64,000 bases of DNA, taken from Eopsaltria australis. Its lineage: Eukaryota; Chordata; Aves; Passeriformes; Petroicidae. Of this stretch, positions 1 through 11,900 are shown piece after piece. The stretch is taken from assembly GCA_034509425.1 (NCBI GenBank), contig JAVTVJ010000032.1, forward strand, positions 5,405,501-5,469,500. The letters are read 5' to 3'. The notes below the pieces were generated by a model, which saw only the letters and a list, made by a program, of their open reading frames with translations, did no database searches and was not told the DNA's origin. Made by a program: the position numbers and the translations under genes. Within the stretch, counting starts at the first letter, position 1. Every line of letters starts with the position of its first letter.

Positions 1-907
1 GTGCTCTGTTTACCAGCCAGGTTTCTCTGTTCACTCACTGTTTCTCATGAAGTTGTAAAACCAAAATCTTTAGCTGAAAGAGCCTAATCTTTCTATTCTA
101 TTAGTCCTCAGTGTTATTCAGTCCTTTATATTATTTTTTCATACCTAGGATCTGGATATGCATGGCTGCTGTGTGCATATCTGTGTGCTTGGTTACACTG
201 AGCATTCACATGCAGAAAGTGGCCTGTATTTAGACAGAAATTTGTATCCTGAAATTATTCATTTGACTTGACTTGTGGTCTGGAGAATATTTCTATTGTT
301 TAATCTAATTTCTGATAAGCAAACTGTCAGGTTTGTTTTTAACAGGAACACTTTTTTTTCAGGCCTGCACTGTGGTATTTCAGTGTAGAACAGGGCAAAG
401 GGCACACACATGTCCGTATGGGGGAGCCTTGGGGTCAGTTCACAGATTAGGTTGTATCTGTTCTCAGTCTCAAAATGCTTCAGTGTATATGATTTTAGTT
501 TGATTTCACAGCTAAGATCGTCAGTCCATGCAGATTCCTCTTCAAAATGAAAGAGGATTTGGCTCTCTGGTCACACACTCCCAATTACTGAGAATTTCAT
601 CTTCTTGATCAGTCAGTTTTGAATTACTAGTCATAATACTTTGGTCATGTATGCCCTAGCCTTGGGAATAACAACTCCAAATTCCATTTTTCTTCATCAA
701 CCAGAAGTCTGGGTGACTGAATAGTATTTACAAGAATACTGCCTGTTATTCATTTTAACAGAGAACACAATCTGAAAACCTGAGAACAGAAATGAGCCGA
801 GACTCCTTCCATCACTGTCCTTATGTAAGTGAGGATTTTGGCCAGCAGGACAGAACTGCATCTGCTCAGGGCTGCTGATGCTGACAGACAGTAGATGTCA
901 CTCTTGC
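1..907. other. Non-coding stretch, nothing recognised
   Basis: AT-rich sequence with stops in all frames. I see no coding exon, RNA gene or recognisable repeat before the first CR1 fragment. Confidence 0.5.
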
Positions 908-1095
908 CTAACTTATGGAATCATGGAACAGTTTGGCTTGGAAGGGACCTTAAAAGGTCTTTTAGTCCTACTCCCCTGGAATGAGCAGGGACATCTTCAA
1001 CTAGATCTGGTTACCTAAAGCCCCATTCAAACTCTCCTTGAACGTTTCCAGGGATGCGGCATCCACAGCTTTCCTGGGCAACCTCTTGGTTTCTC
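908..1095 (-). mobile_element. CR1 LINE 3'-end fragment (older copy)
   Basis: The stretch begins with an 'aatcatggaacagt...ttggaagggacctt' type sequence, the reverse complement of the CR1 3' end. It continues into text resembling the CR1 3' region (a 'gggatgcggcatccacagct...gggcaacctc' block). The element's 3' end is at the left, so it lies on the minus strand and is 5'-truncated. It is more diverged than its neighbour at 1176, and about 80 bp of unrelated sequence separates the two. They may be two independent insertions or one interrupted copy. Confidence 0.8.
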
Positions 1096-1175
1096 TACTG
1101 ACATGTTGTATCCTTATTTAAGTGTGTATGGGTGTGAGGGAAGAGAGGGTCTACATAGAAAATTATGACTTGTAT

Positions 1176-1545
1176 AGAATCATAGAATGGTGTTGGATTG
1201 GAAAGGACTCTCAGAGATCAGCTAGTTCCACCCCTGCCCCTGCTATGGGCAAGGACACTTTTCACCAGACCAGGTTGCTCAGAGCCCCCTCCAACCTGGC
1301 CTTGAGGGATGGGATGTCCACAATTTCTCTGGGCAGCCTGGTCCAGTGCCTCACCAGCCTCACAGTAAAGAATTCCTTCCTGATAGCTAATCTAGACTAC
1401 CCTCCTTCAGTTTAAAGCCATTGCCCCTTGTCTTATCACTGCATGCAATTGTAAAAAGCTCCTCTCCAGCCTTCTTATAAGCCCCCTTAAAGTATTCAAA
1501 GTTCAAAATAAATTATGGTCAGAGCCTTCTCCTTCCTAGACAAGC
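1176..1545 (-). mobile_element. CR1 LINE 3'-end fragment
   Basis: The stretch opens with 'tagaatcatagaatgg', the reverse complement of the terminal CR1 repeat. It then runs through the standard CR1 3' sequence: the 'gggcaaggacac' block, the 'ccaacctggccttga' block, 'tctctgggcagcctg', 'cctcaccagcctcaca' and 'cccttgtcttatcact'. The similarity fades near 1545. The copy is 5'-truncated, as most avian CR1 copies are. A short open frame at 1122-1415 lies inside this repeat and is not a gene. Confidence 0.92.
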
Positions 1546-4500
1546 TTTTTTACCTACACCTTGTTCTTAGTCCCTAAAGAAAGGTATATGGAATCCCTAA
1601 TAAAGTGTATATTTCTGGTGTGGTTTTGGTGCAGGTTTTTTTTTGTTTGTTTCATTGATTTGTTTTAACTTAGTCTTTGAAATGTGTGTTGGGAGCCTAT
1701 TAAATTATGCAGGACTACCCATCTGATCAAAACCTCACCATTTTGATGCATTAATCCATGGATATTTAATAGTAAATTTGGGTACTGAAGGGCTAAAGGA
1801 GAATTTCTTGGCCATCCATCTTATGGGTGAAGAACAAACTCTGTGACAGTGTCTGACAGTAGAAGGCTGCCATCCCGGGCCATGCAGGCAAAGCCTGCTT
1901 TCCTTTCTGCTCAGCAGCTCTCTGGCAGCTGTGCAGCCACTTCACCACAGTTATCCCCCAATCACCGAGGGCTGGAGCCTTCAGAAGGCTGCAGACAAGT
2001 TCCTACAATCGAGTGTGTCAGTATGTCACACAGGTTTTAATAACATATTCAGAGTCCATTTGAGACCAGTCCATTGGGAGATCAGGCCAGTGCCTAGGCA
2101 CAGGTAAAATGCCTGCAAAATTGCAACCTGTGGGACTACCTGTACTGTTTGCCATTTTTAACTCAGGAAGTTAAGAACCAGGTTCCTGGAAAAGAAATAT
2201 TAGTGGCTCTCACAGGGGTGACAACTCTCACTGTACATCACAGAAAACTTCATTTTTTAACAATGTGGGGAAATCACATTAATTTCTGATTTCCTCTGGA
2301 GATCTGACTGGTGGTCTCCTATCAGAATCAGTTACTCTCTCAAATAGTGGCCTTTAAAAATGTTTTTCACATAAGATAATTTTCCTGCCAGAAAAAAATC
2401 CATTGTTTTGATATAATAATTACATAAATGCTTCCATTTCTGTCTGGATCCCTAGAGTTTCACTGCACAGAACCAGAAGGTGTTTACAAAAAGAGACACC
2501 AATTTTCTTTATCATTAATGTCTTCTGTAGATATGCAATTTCAAGAGCAAGGCAGAATGGAAGAATTGCACAACTGGGACATCATTTGAGAGAGATGCTG
2601 AAGGCGAGATATTTCACAAATAGACATCTGCCACAGATCCCATTTCTTTGAATCCCACTCTGTACCTACTCCAACAGAAATATCAGTCAAGCATTAAATG
2701 CTTGTTTATAGAAGAATCTTTGGAAAATGTCAGATTTCTCAAATTAGCGGTGTTATAAATAACCCTAACAGGGTTGTATGTCAGCCTCTGAAATTTCTCC
2801 AGAGGAAGAAGTCAATATACATCTTCTTTCAGTGAGTTACATCCATCCATAGATTAGGCAAAAATTATGGTAGTGTGTCAGCAGAAAAAAAAAAAGTAAA
2901 ATTGTTGGCAAGAGTGTAAGTCTAATTAAACCAAACGGTTTAGATAACATAAAGGGAAACCTCATGCATTCAACCATACATAGTAATTGGGAATAGTAGT
3001 TAGCTGAAAAGGATCATTTGGAAATGGGGTGCTCTCATGGGTGAGACACAGTGAACAACAACCTGCAGTGGCTCTGGATTAACTGAGGCTTATTTAAGAA
3101 ACAAGAGATTTACTCTACTTTCTGAGCCACTTGCTCCCTGGCTGACCCCAGCACTGTGGTCACAAAGTGTCACCATCCGTCTCAGCAGGGACGAGGTGCT
3201 GGCTGAGGACAGTCAAGCAGAAAGTCAGGTTGGTTTATGCTGTGCTGCTGCTCTTCATTAACAGTCTCAGGCTTTATGGGCTGTAAGCTATCTGGTCTCT
3301 CCATCTTCCCCACTGCTGGGTTATGCCTTCAGGCCAGATACATGCTGTTGTTTTTCCAGACTCGCTTCTTCTTTCTGAGATTGCTACTTCACTTTTGGAG
3401 CTCCTCTCATCAGCACCAGCCCTTCTTTACATCACCTAGAGCCTAATTTTCCTGGTCTGAATAGTCCATGTGCAAAAGCACAACATGTGATCAGCTCCCT
3501 AACTGTAGGGCTCATCTCACATTTATTTGTTAATTGGAGGATGTGTTGTGTTTGTTCAGTTCAGGTAGGATGAAAATTTACAACCAGCACATACCAGCTG
3601 CAGCTGGCAAGCCACAGGCTTCTGCTTGAGAATTTCAGAAATTTGCCCCCCTGCCAACACATCTACACCCAGTTTTCTGCTGCCTGTTTGAACTCATAAT
3701 TATTTTTCACCTTGTTTTTTTTCTGTCGAGCACAGAAGAGCAGGATACCTATTTTTTGATCCAAGATTTCACATTAGGTTTGTTATGTTCTGAAGCCTTG
3801 CCACTAGGTGGTAATATTTTCATCTTAAAGAAATACAAACGAAAAACCAAAAAACCAAAACACCCACAAACCTCCTTTGGAAGCATGGACTCAGACTTAA
3901 ATTATTTCTGTAAGGCTTATATGTTTTATGAAGGGATCAGAAAAATTATGGCTGTTCTGATGTAAAGCCTTTGATTATCAGCTCATTGCACAGCCACATG
4001 CCTGTCAGGTGAACAAAAGACGTGGGAGACTTATGCTAGCCTCATGCTTTTCCTTACTGTGAGCAGGAGTTTGGTAGGACAGGAAAATTGGGCTTTATAG
4101 ACATATTTTGAATGAAATATGTGATTATCAAACAACATGCAAGGGTTTCCTTTTTTATATCTCTTGAGATGGAACTATTATGAAGGACTCTAATGCCTCT
4201 GTGAATGCCATACAGTAGCCATACACATATTTACCATGCTGAAGGGCAATATTCCTGAGCTTTTCTTCTGTTTTAGGACATCACAGTGAAGACTAATGAA
4301 AGCAGCTGAGCTGTGCCATCTCCCACTTACAGTAATTTTCCACTCAACAGCAGCTCACAGCAAGAGCGTCAATAAGCTTATCCTCAAGTGCTGGGCTCAG
4401 TTACTCAAGGTCTTGTGCCATCAATAAGAGGGTTTCAGGGTGTTTCCCCCACTCCATCCTCTGTTTGCTATAACAAGGAGGGTACAATGTGCTCCTGAGA

Positions 4501-7500
4501 AGCAGGATATTCAGGTTTGAAACCCTGCTGAGCGTACCAGAAGTTAAACCCAGTTACTCCATTTCCCAAGTGAGCACTGTGGTTTGCTGGCCACTCAGTC
4601 AGGGGGTGGCAGAAACTTGTCAGCAATGCTTATGATCATAGCTACTCATTCCAGCCTGATTCTGATGTCAGATAAAAAACCTGGGAAAAGTGGTATTAGC
4701 TTAGGGAAAAACAAACCCACCATTTTTGCCATGTTAACTGTTTTCTCTAAAAAATATTGCCCAAATCTAACAATAATAGTTCCCACAACATCACTCATTT
4801 CTAGAAACAAGAAAGGAAAACTCCCACAACAGTACGTATGGACAATAAAATAATTGCTGGAAAGGGCTTTTTCCTCTCTCTTTGCAACTGTTTGTGCTCC
4901 TAGTGATATGAATGCAAGAACTTATTCTTATGTTTGCAGTCAGCCTTGCCTTACCTGCTGTCATCTACCAAAGTCTGCTCCATACCTTGCTGAGTGTGTG
5001 ATGGAAGGAAAAATAAGTTGAATAGTGAGCCTCATGCACATATGTACTGTGGCTCTAGGGTCTATGCATGGCTAGGCCACACAAAGCAAAACATGTATGG
5101 TGTTGAAAAACATTTTATTTTTTTCAAAGGTTCATCACTATGAAGTGAAAAAAAATACATACATCTATATATATACCAAAATGCCAAAAGGGCTCTTCTT
5201 GGCGGTATTCTGGTCAATTTCAGTATCTTTCCCCTGTGACTTTGCCCAAACAATTGTTTAGAAAATCAATAAGACATGTATATACAATACATGTGTATAT
5301 TTTTGTCAGAAGATACGATTATTTTCCAGTATTTTCCCTGTTCAAGGATCAAGTAACATTTCTGATTAAACAGAAACGGGTTGCCTTTCAACAGGGACCA
5401 AGACTGGCATTGTCAATGAAAGTCAATAAAACGTTGCAAAAGTTGAGAAACTATTAGAGAGGTGAATTAACTCTTTGGTTATTTGCTGTCTTTTAAGGAG
5501 TGAGTATGTGACCTTTTAAGGCTGACAACTGGTATTTTCAATAAGTGCTTTCAAATCACTTGTTGAATTGTTGACCATACTCTTCAGTGGCAACTGACAC
5601 TCCCAACATTAGAGTTTAATGCCTTTCTTACACCGTGAGAACTTTATGTGTCATGGTTTAAAATACTTTTCAGCGAGCTGCTGATACTGCAGTATTTTCA
5701 AGGTAAAAAGAGTGTTTATCAAAGAGATATTCTCATCTGGTTTTAATTGTCAACCTCATTCACCAAGCCTAGATGAAAAGCACTGAAAACTTTTTCACCA
5801 GTGGCTTATGGAAAGAAACAATTAAACACTGAACTTGGAGCTGCCAGCATGACACAAATAATTTATCTGTCAAAAACTTAGCCTGATGTTTCACACAGGA
5901 AAATGAACAGGTGGAGTTAGTGCTGCACTAAAGATTTCCCAAAGCGAGACAAGGAGTGAAATGAGTGCTAAGGCTGGGAAGGGGATTGCAAAAGAGCTAC
6001 CAAAAAAGCAGAGGGTGGGAAGCAAAGCTTGTTGCATCCAATGCTCCGCATGTGATTAAGGACAGTGGCATAGCCAAAGCTGCGTGGCTGCCAAGGGCAC
6101 ACATTTGTTTTCCCCTGCAGTCACAAGCAAGAGACTTGGCAGGAGGTAAAGGTTTGGTAGATCCCATGCAGTTCGTGGGATATTCTGACCTTCACAATCG
6201 GACTTCACACTCAGCAGGCCCCGCGGAGGCAGGGGCGGCAAGGCCAGCTCGCAGTATTTCCCAGGGACGTGCTGCTGCAGGGCACGGGGTTTTAAAACAA
6301 TGAATCTAAACCAAGGCAGAACATCTCCAAGGATCCCCCACTTGCCTGGGCAAACATCCTCAGTGCCTAGCCACCTTTATGGGTAAGATTCTGTTTCATT
6401 ACGTAGCACTGACATTTTCCTTGCTGCCCCCAGTGACTGTGGACACCTGGGAGAAAGGTTGGGTTTCCTCCCTCTCTCACTGGCTGAACTCTGCCTCTTC
6501 TCCTCTCAGCACCACCTGGATGCCCCCACACCAACCCTGAGCGTCCCTCCTGTGGGGCCTGGTTGACTTTTTCCAGGGGGCAGCCTAATGCTTCACTCCT
6601 TGCCCTGCAGGGAGGAGGCAGTGGGAACCTCAGGAAGGCTGTCACCCCAGGGAGGGCAGACAAGAACTCTTCCCTTTAAAAAAATGCACCTCTGATGGCA
6701 AGCTCAGCCTTTTTCTGTCTCTTTGTTTTCATATATGGTTTCAATAAGAAAAGCTTCTTTATGATGCCATTCATTATTTGTATCTCTATCTAATAAACCT
6801 ACTACCCTTCCACCTTGACGTTTATATGCTAATAATGCATGGGCCAGAATCTTTGCAGTGTATTTGGCCCAGGTGAAAGTTATTTACTTGTGAAGACGTA
6901 AGTTATCGTGTGATGTAAGTTATCATAATGTATATATGTGAGGCATGTAGCTGAATTTGCTTTAAGACTCCACATTGCTTAATTGCAAAGAAAAGGAGCA
7001 CTTCTATGCGTTGCTTCCATGTTCTGTGCATGGTGCTTGCTCAATCTGTGTACACTTCAAACCATGAAAAACTCTGTTTAGGGAGTCACTTGCTACCTTT
7101 TCCTAATGGAGAGAAAAAAAAAAAAAACCAAACAAAAAAGGAGAAAGAAAAAATCACACAAATCCCCATAATAGCAATAAAAGAAGTATAAAAATAAAGA
7201 TGACAGTTTAATGAAGATTTGTTTGAACAGTTTGTTTTCCTTTTAACCAGTGATTGTGGTGCATTACTAAAGGTTTCCAGCAGCCTGAAATGGAGCTGCT
7301 GGAAACATTATGAGGCTTGCAAGCATCTTACATGTTGGGCCACTGATTTGGCCTGTAAATGGTCTGTCTGAGCTTTCAGAGCTGCAATAAATGTGCTAAA
7401 CCTTGGAAACCAAATCATCTTCCATATATCAACTCTTACGCTTCAGTTGTCAGCCTGAATTTTTTTATATACAAAATAGCTTTTTCAAACAAAGAAGAAT

Positions 7501-8480
7501 TTGTCTATCGCCACAAGATAATGCTGTCACTTGATAAGACTTAATTTTTCTGGTTGTTTTTAATAACTTTGTTGTAACCAGTCTTCACCCTCATTTTGGC
7601 CTGAATTCTTGGCAAAGTCCTTGACTTGCACAGCAAAGGAAAGTCTGCAGAGTAATCACACACAGGACCAACTACAACAGACTGTCTCCACAAAATTCAT
7701 CAGAAGACTGGGATTTCCTTTAGAAATCTTGTAAGAACTTATGGATTTTATGGTAAGTTCTTCCAGAAAAATACAACACTGAAATGAAAAAGTAATACCA
7801 CAGACAAACCCAAAGCAATGTGCTAGGAGAAACCTAACAATAAGATATTTAAAATACAGACACATATTTTTATAAAGTAGATACATAACTCCTGTTTCTC
7901 CTACTGTTTCTTCTGCTTCTATTGCTTCTCTTATAAACTACCAAAAGAAATTAAAGGAACTTGATGGCCTGATCTGGGCATTACAGCCTCCCATGAAGAT
8001 TTCATTGTGCACTGCTCTCTCACTCATAATCCATGCTGGACTTCCCTCGGTGGCTGTCAGAGCACAGAACCAGCTGTTCAGCTGTGTGACAGTGGCAGCA
8101 CAAAAATAGCCATTCTGCTCAGTACTTCCAGCCACATCCACCTCCATAACAGGCACTGGGGTCTGTGCGTGACACCTCTCTGTAAAATTGCTGCATGATG
8201 TGATGGTTGGCACCCACTGTAGTGTCTGAGCCCGGGCTGCCAGGGATGAACTCCATTAGTCATTAGTGCTCTGTCTGCAGGACAGCAGGGTTTTTGGTGT
8301 GACAGCTCTCCACTGGTTCCTGCTGGAAAAGCGGTCACTGGTGGAAGCTGTCTCACTCATGCCTCCATGCCCAACCTTTTTTAGCTGTCACAACTTTTTC
8401 ACTTAAATTCTAGAGCAAGAACATTAATCTCTCACACAGACCTGCAGGATAGCCTGACTCTTGGGTACCCTTGTCCTCAT
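1546..8480. other. Non-coding stretch, no gene recognised
   Basis: About 6.9 kb of AT-rich sequence with only short random open frames. Local features are an A-tract at 7114-7127 and a GC- and CpG-richer patch near 6200-6300 and 6480-6660 with no recognisable protein. I see no clear transposable element or RNA gene, although very old repeats could be missed by eye. Confidence 0.4.
7114..7127. repeat. A-tract followed by A-rich stretch
   Basis: A run of 14 A residues, followed by an A-rich, C/G-interrupted stretch to about 7155. It is simple low-complexity sequence. Confidence 0.8.
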
Positions 8481-8481
8481 C

Positions 8482-8509
8482 ACCCCCTTCCCCACACCCC
8501 CTTCCCCAC
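8482..8509. repeat. 14-bp tandem duplication (C/T-rich)
   Basis: The 14-mer ACCCCCTTCCCCAC occurs twice in exact head-to-tail order, followed by a partial third start. It is a short pyrimidine-rich tandem repeat. Confidence 0.9.
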
Positions 8510-8814
8510 ACATTTGGAAATTCTCCCACAATAGCTGCCTCCATGCTTTCCCACAGGAAAACCTGGGATCCTCCAGAAGTTTTCGTTTCCTACCTTTGCA
8601 CCAACAGCAATAAGAGGCAATGCATTAGAAGGAGGAACGTTTCCAGCGGAGAAAGATCACTTTACCAAGGTCTATTTGTGTCTCCTGCTGCATCATGCTG
8701 CCTCTTTCTCCACTCTGCAATCGCCTTTTCTCTGAGTCAGGCTCTACAGAAACAAGTAGACCATCTTTTCTTTCTTGGGCACCCAACAAAGGGAACACCT
8801 GAACCTCCAGAACG

Positions 8815-8965
8815 CCTAAGGAAAACTTCTGTTTATATCTACTCAGCACTGGTGCAGCCTCACCTTAAGTACTGTGATCAGTTTTGGGCACCACAATATA
8901 AAACAGATATTGAGCTATTTCACTTGATCTTAAAACACCAGAGACTTTACCAAGTGATGAAGCCT
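8815..8965 (+). mobile_element. CR1 LINE ORF2 fragment (old)
   Basis: Translation in one plus frame gives YSALVQPHLKYC followed by QFWAPQYKTDIE. This matches the conserved C-terminal part of CR1 ORF2 (SALVRPHLEYC...[11 protein letters not shown]). Similarity fades at both ends, so the limits are approximate. The rest of the open frame around it (8471-9025) does not resemble anything I recognise. The copy is diverged and truncated at both ends. Confidence 0.8.
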
Positions 8966-8999
8966 GTTCGGGGGACAAGCCACCAGCTCAGGAGTGGAT

Positions 9000-11900
9000 C
9001 CCCTCACCACTGGCACCTAAACTGAGGCCAAAGGAACTTGGAGGGGGTTTTAGTAGCTGACCTTGGAGGGCTCCTGAAAAGTGAACACAGGCACATGAGC
9101 AACTATTTTTTTTCTCATCCTTTAACAACAATAGTACAAATTCATGTGGTTTGGCTGATGGTCAGCTTAAAGTACAGCTTCAACCTGTCAGATAAATAAT
9201 GTTGAGAACAGGTATTTCTCCAGCAGATTTTAGATCAAATAGATTAGAAAACCCTCTGAAGTTTGTATTCTATATTTAATACTGTGAAATCTAAGCCACA
9301 GTAAATAACCTGCAGTAACACTGTGAGAGCTGATAAGGGCAGAAAAGGAGCATGATTTCCTGATAATCTGAGAAATGCACATGTGTGCACAAGATGGGCA
9401 AACCTGATACTTATTAAATATTATCACAGATTAGAAGGATCCAAACAGAGTATTAGACCTGCAATGCACTGGGCTTTCCACAAATATACAAAAGAAGAAT
9501 TCTACATCTTAAGGAATTCAAATGTTCTTAATGGCCGAATGAAGTGTAATGGAGGTATGGAAAAATGATACTGGTGTTATTTACAGTAGTATTTTTAGTG
9601 TTGATCACATCTGAAATGCACTCTATAACATTCTCATAACATTTTCTCAGATGATATATGTGTCTATATCAATGTATTCATTTATAGGTGAATGGAAGAC
9701 TGTATCTGTATTTGATTCAGAGAGACAAGACTGTCACCTACTCTGCATGCTTTTGCCACAGGGCTGTAAGGTCTGCTCTTTCTGCTTTATTTTACTCATT
9801 TATTTCTTAGTCTCACCGTGGGCATACCCCTTCTTCCATTGCTTCTCTAACTGTTTGATGAGAAAGCTGTCATATGGGAAAGTGAAGCATTTTGTTCTCC
9901 ATGTTTTATAATAATGCAATACTGGCATTTTTAGGTATCATTATTTGGGAGGGGTAAGTCTGAGGCTCCCTTCAAGTGTTGGGGCCCAGTGGGAAAAAAG
10001 AGACTCTACTTCTTGCATCTCTTGTGGGCTGAGACATGACATAGGTACCAAATGGTTTAGAGAGAAATGTTTTCTGTGACCAGAAATATAAACTGAGGTA
10101 TCTGGGGAACTTTAAATGAAAAGAGCAAAGCAGTTGTAGACCGCAGGCATTCCCCAGAGGAACACTGACAGCTCAGCAGGGGAATGCAAGATCTTTTGTG
10201 CTGGGCAACTAAATTCTACCCAGGTCCTTACAAGTTGTGCTTGGACCTTAGAAATTTCAATCTACATTTTTTCCAGGACTTGCTCATATAACAGACTAAC
10301 GACCTGTAAAATTTCAGTTTAAAATGTCTTTGGAGAGTTATAGTAAACATTTTAAAATGTAACTGAAGATACATTTCCAGTCTGCTTTTTTTCTTACAGC
10401 CCATAAAGTAGAAAGCATTTCATATAAAAAAAAACACTGAACCAAATGCCCTCTTCTCATTTTAATTTTACTCATATAAACTATAAACAATTTTATATCA
10501 GAACACTGTAAAATGCATGCCTTTCTGCTTCTTGGCTGCACTGAATTTCCAGAGTGGTATGAATTTCTAAGTCTAAGCTTCTGGAGAAAAGGGTTTATAA
10601 GAAAATGTTGATGGTCTCTTAACTATTGTGCTCTGACCACTGCAGTAACAGAGAACACCAATAAAGTACTGCAGTGCTGTATAATTGTCTTATTAATTGG
10701 AACATTATTTACAGAGAGGGCTGCCTTCACAGCATGCACCTACTTTCTGAAATGCTCACAGCACTCAGGACACAGCAGGCAGCCAGCATAAAAGTTCAGT
10801 TAAAGTAACAGTAAAATAGCCATCCGTATAAGTGCAAGTTAATGAATTGAGTCCTCCTGGCAGGAAGACTTGAATGTGAGCAAGCATTTTCAAATTTAAA
10901 GAGGGGTGACCTTAAAAGCCGGCCAAACCTCAAAGGTAATGAATCATTTATGATGATGATGGTGGGGCCCTTTAATTTTCAGATGAACAACCCAGCTCAG
11001 CTACTCTATTGAAATATCTTGTATGTACATTTTGGCAAAGATTGTCTTTGGAAACCAGAAGGTAAGAAGGCCAACAACCCTTTTGAATGTGTAGGGATCT
11101 ACCTTACATTTAAATTAGCTGTTTAAATAGCATTGAACATACTAAATCCTGTGCAAGGCAGTTGTTTATGAAGTTCCTCTGTGACTAAAGTTCTCCACAA
11201 ACAATGAAAAGGAACTGCCACACTTTCTCTATGCTCCTAAAAAAAAGACATTAGTGCCAGCTATTCAACAAAGCATTTCATATTCTCAATGTCCCCATAA
11301 AATCCTTTCAACTGGCAGAAGGGAAATTACTATGTCTGTCCCTTTGCTTTTGCAGTGCCTACCGACTTCTTAGCAAATTCAATGGAAAAAAAACAAAATA
11401 AACCAACACAAAGCATCCAGGAATAAGGCTTACTACTTTGAAGGACAGTTTTTCCCAAGATTAATGCTTCATTATCATATATAAAGTAAAGCACAGCTAC
11501 TATGTCACTATTTGTATTTACAATTTCACTGCTAAGTCCATAAATTACTACATGGCTTTTTCAAAACAGATACACAACATGGGATTTTAAGAAGTTTTAG
11601 GGCTGCCAATATTGTCACAAAATATCTTGCAAAATCCTTTTTATAATTTACTCACTAAAATACCTCATGATTACAGACTTTTGGACAGATTGCCCATATT
11701 GCTTAGGGCTTTCCAACCTATCTGAATGCAAAATAGGAATATGATTTCTGCTGTTAACACTGAGTTGCCATAAATCAGGCTTTCATTGCGGGCTCTTTTG
11801 ATGCGTCATTCATGATGCTACAACTTGCACTCATTTCTCAGAAGCTGAAGCCAGTTTCTTCCTTGGCAATTCCATGGTATAACAGCAGCCTGGATCCCTG

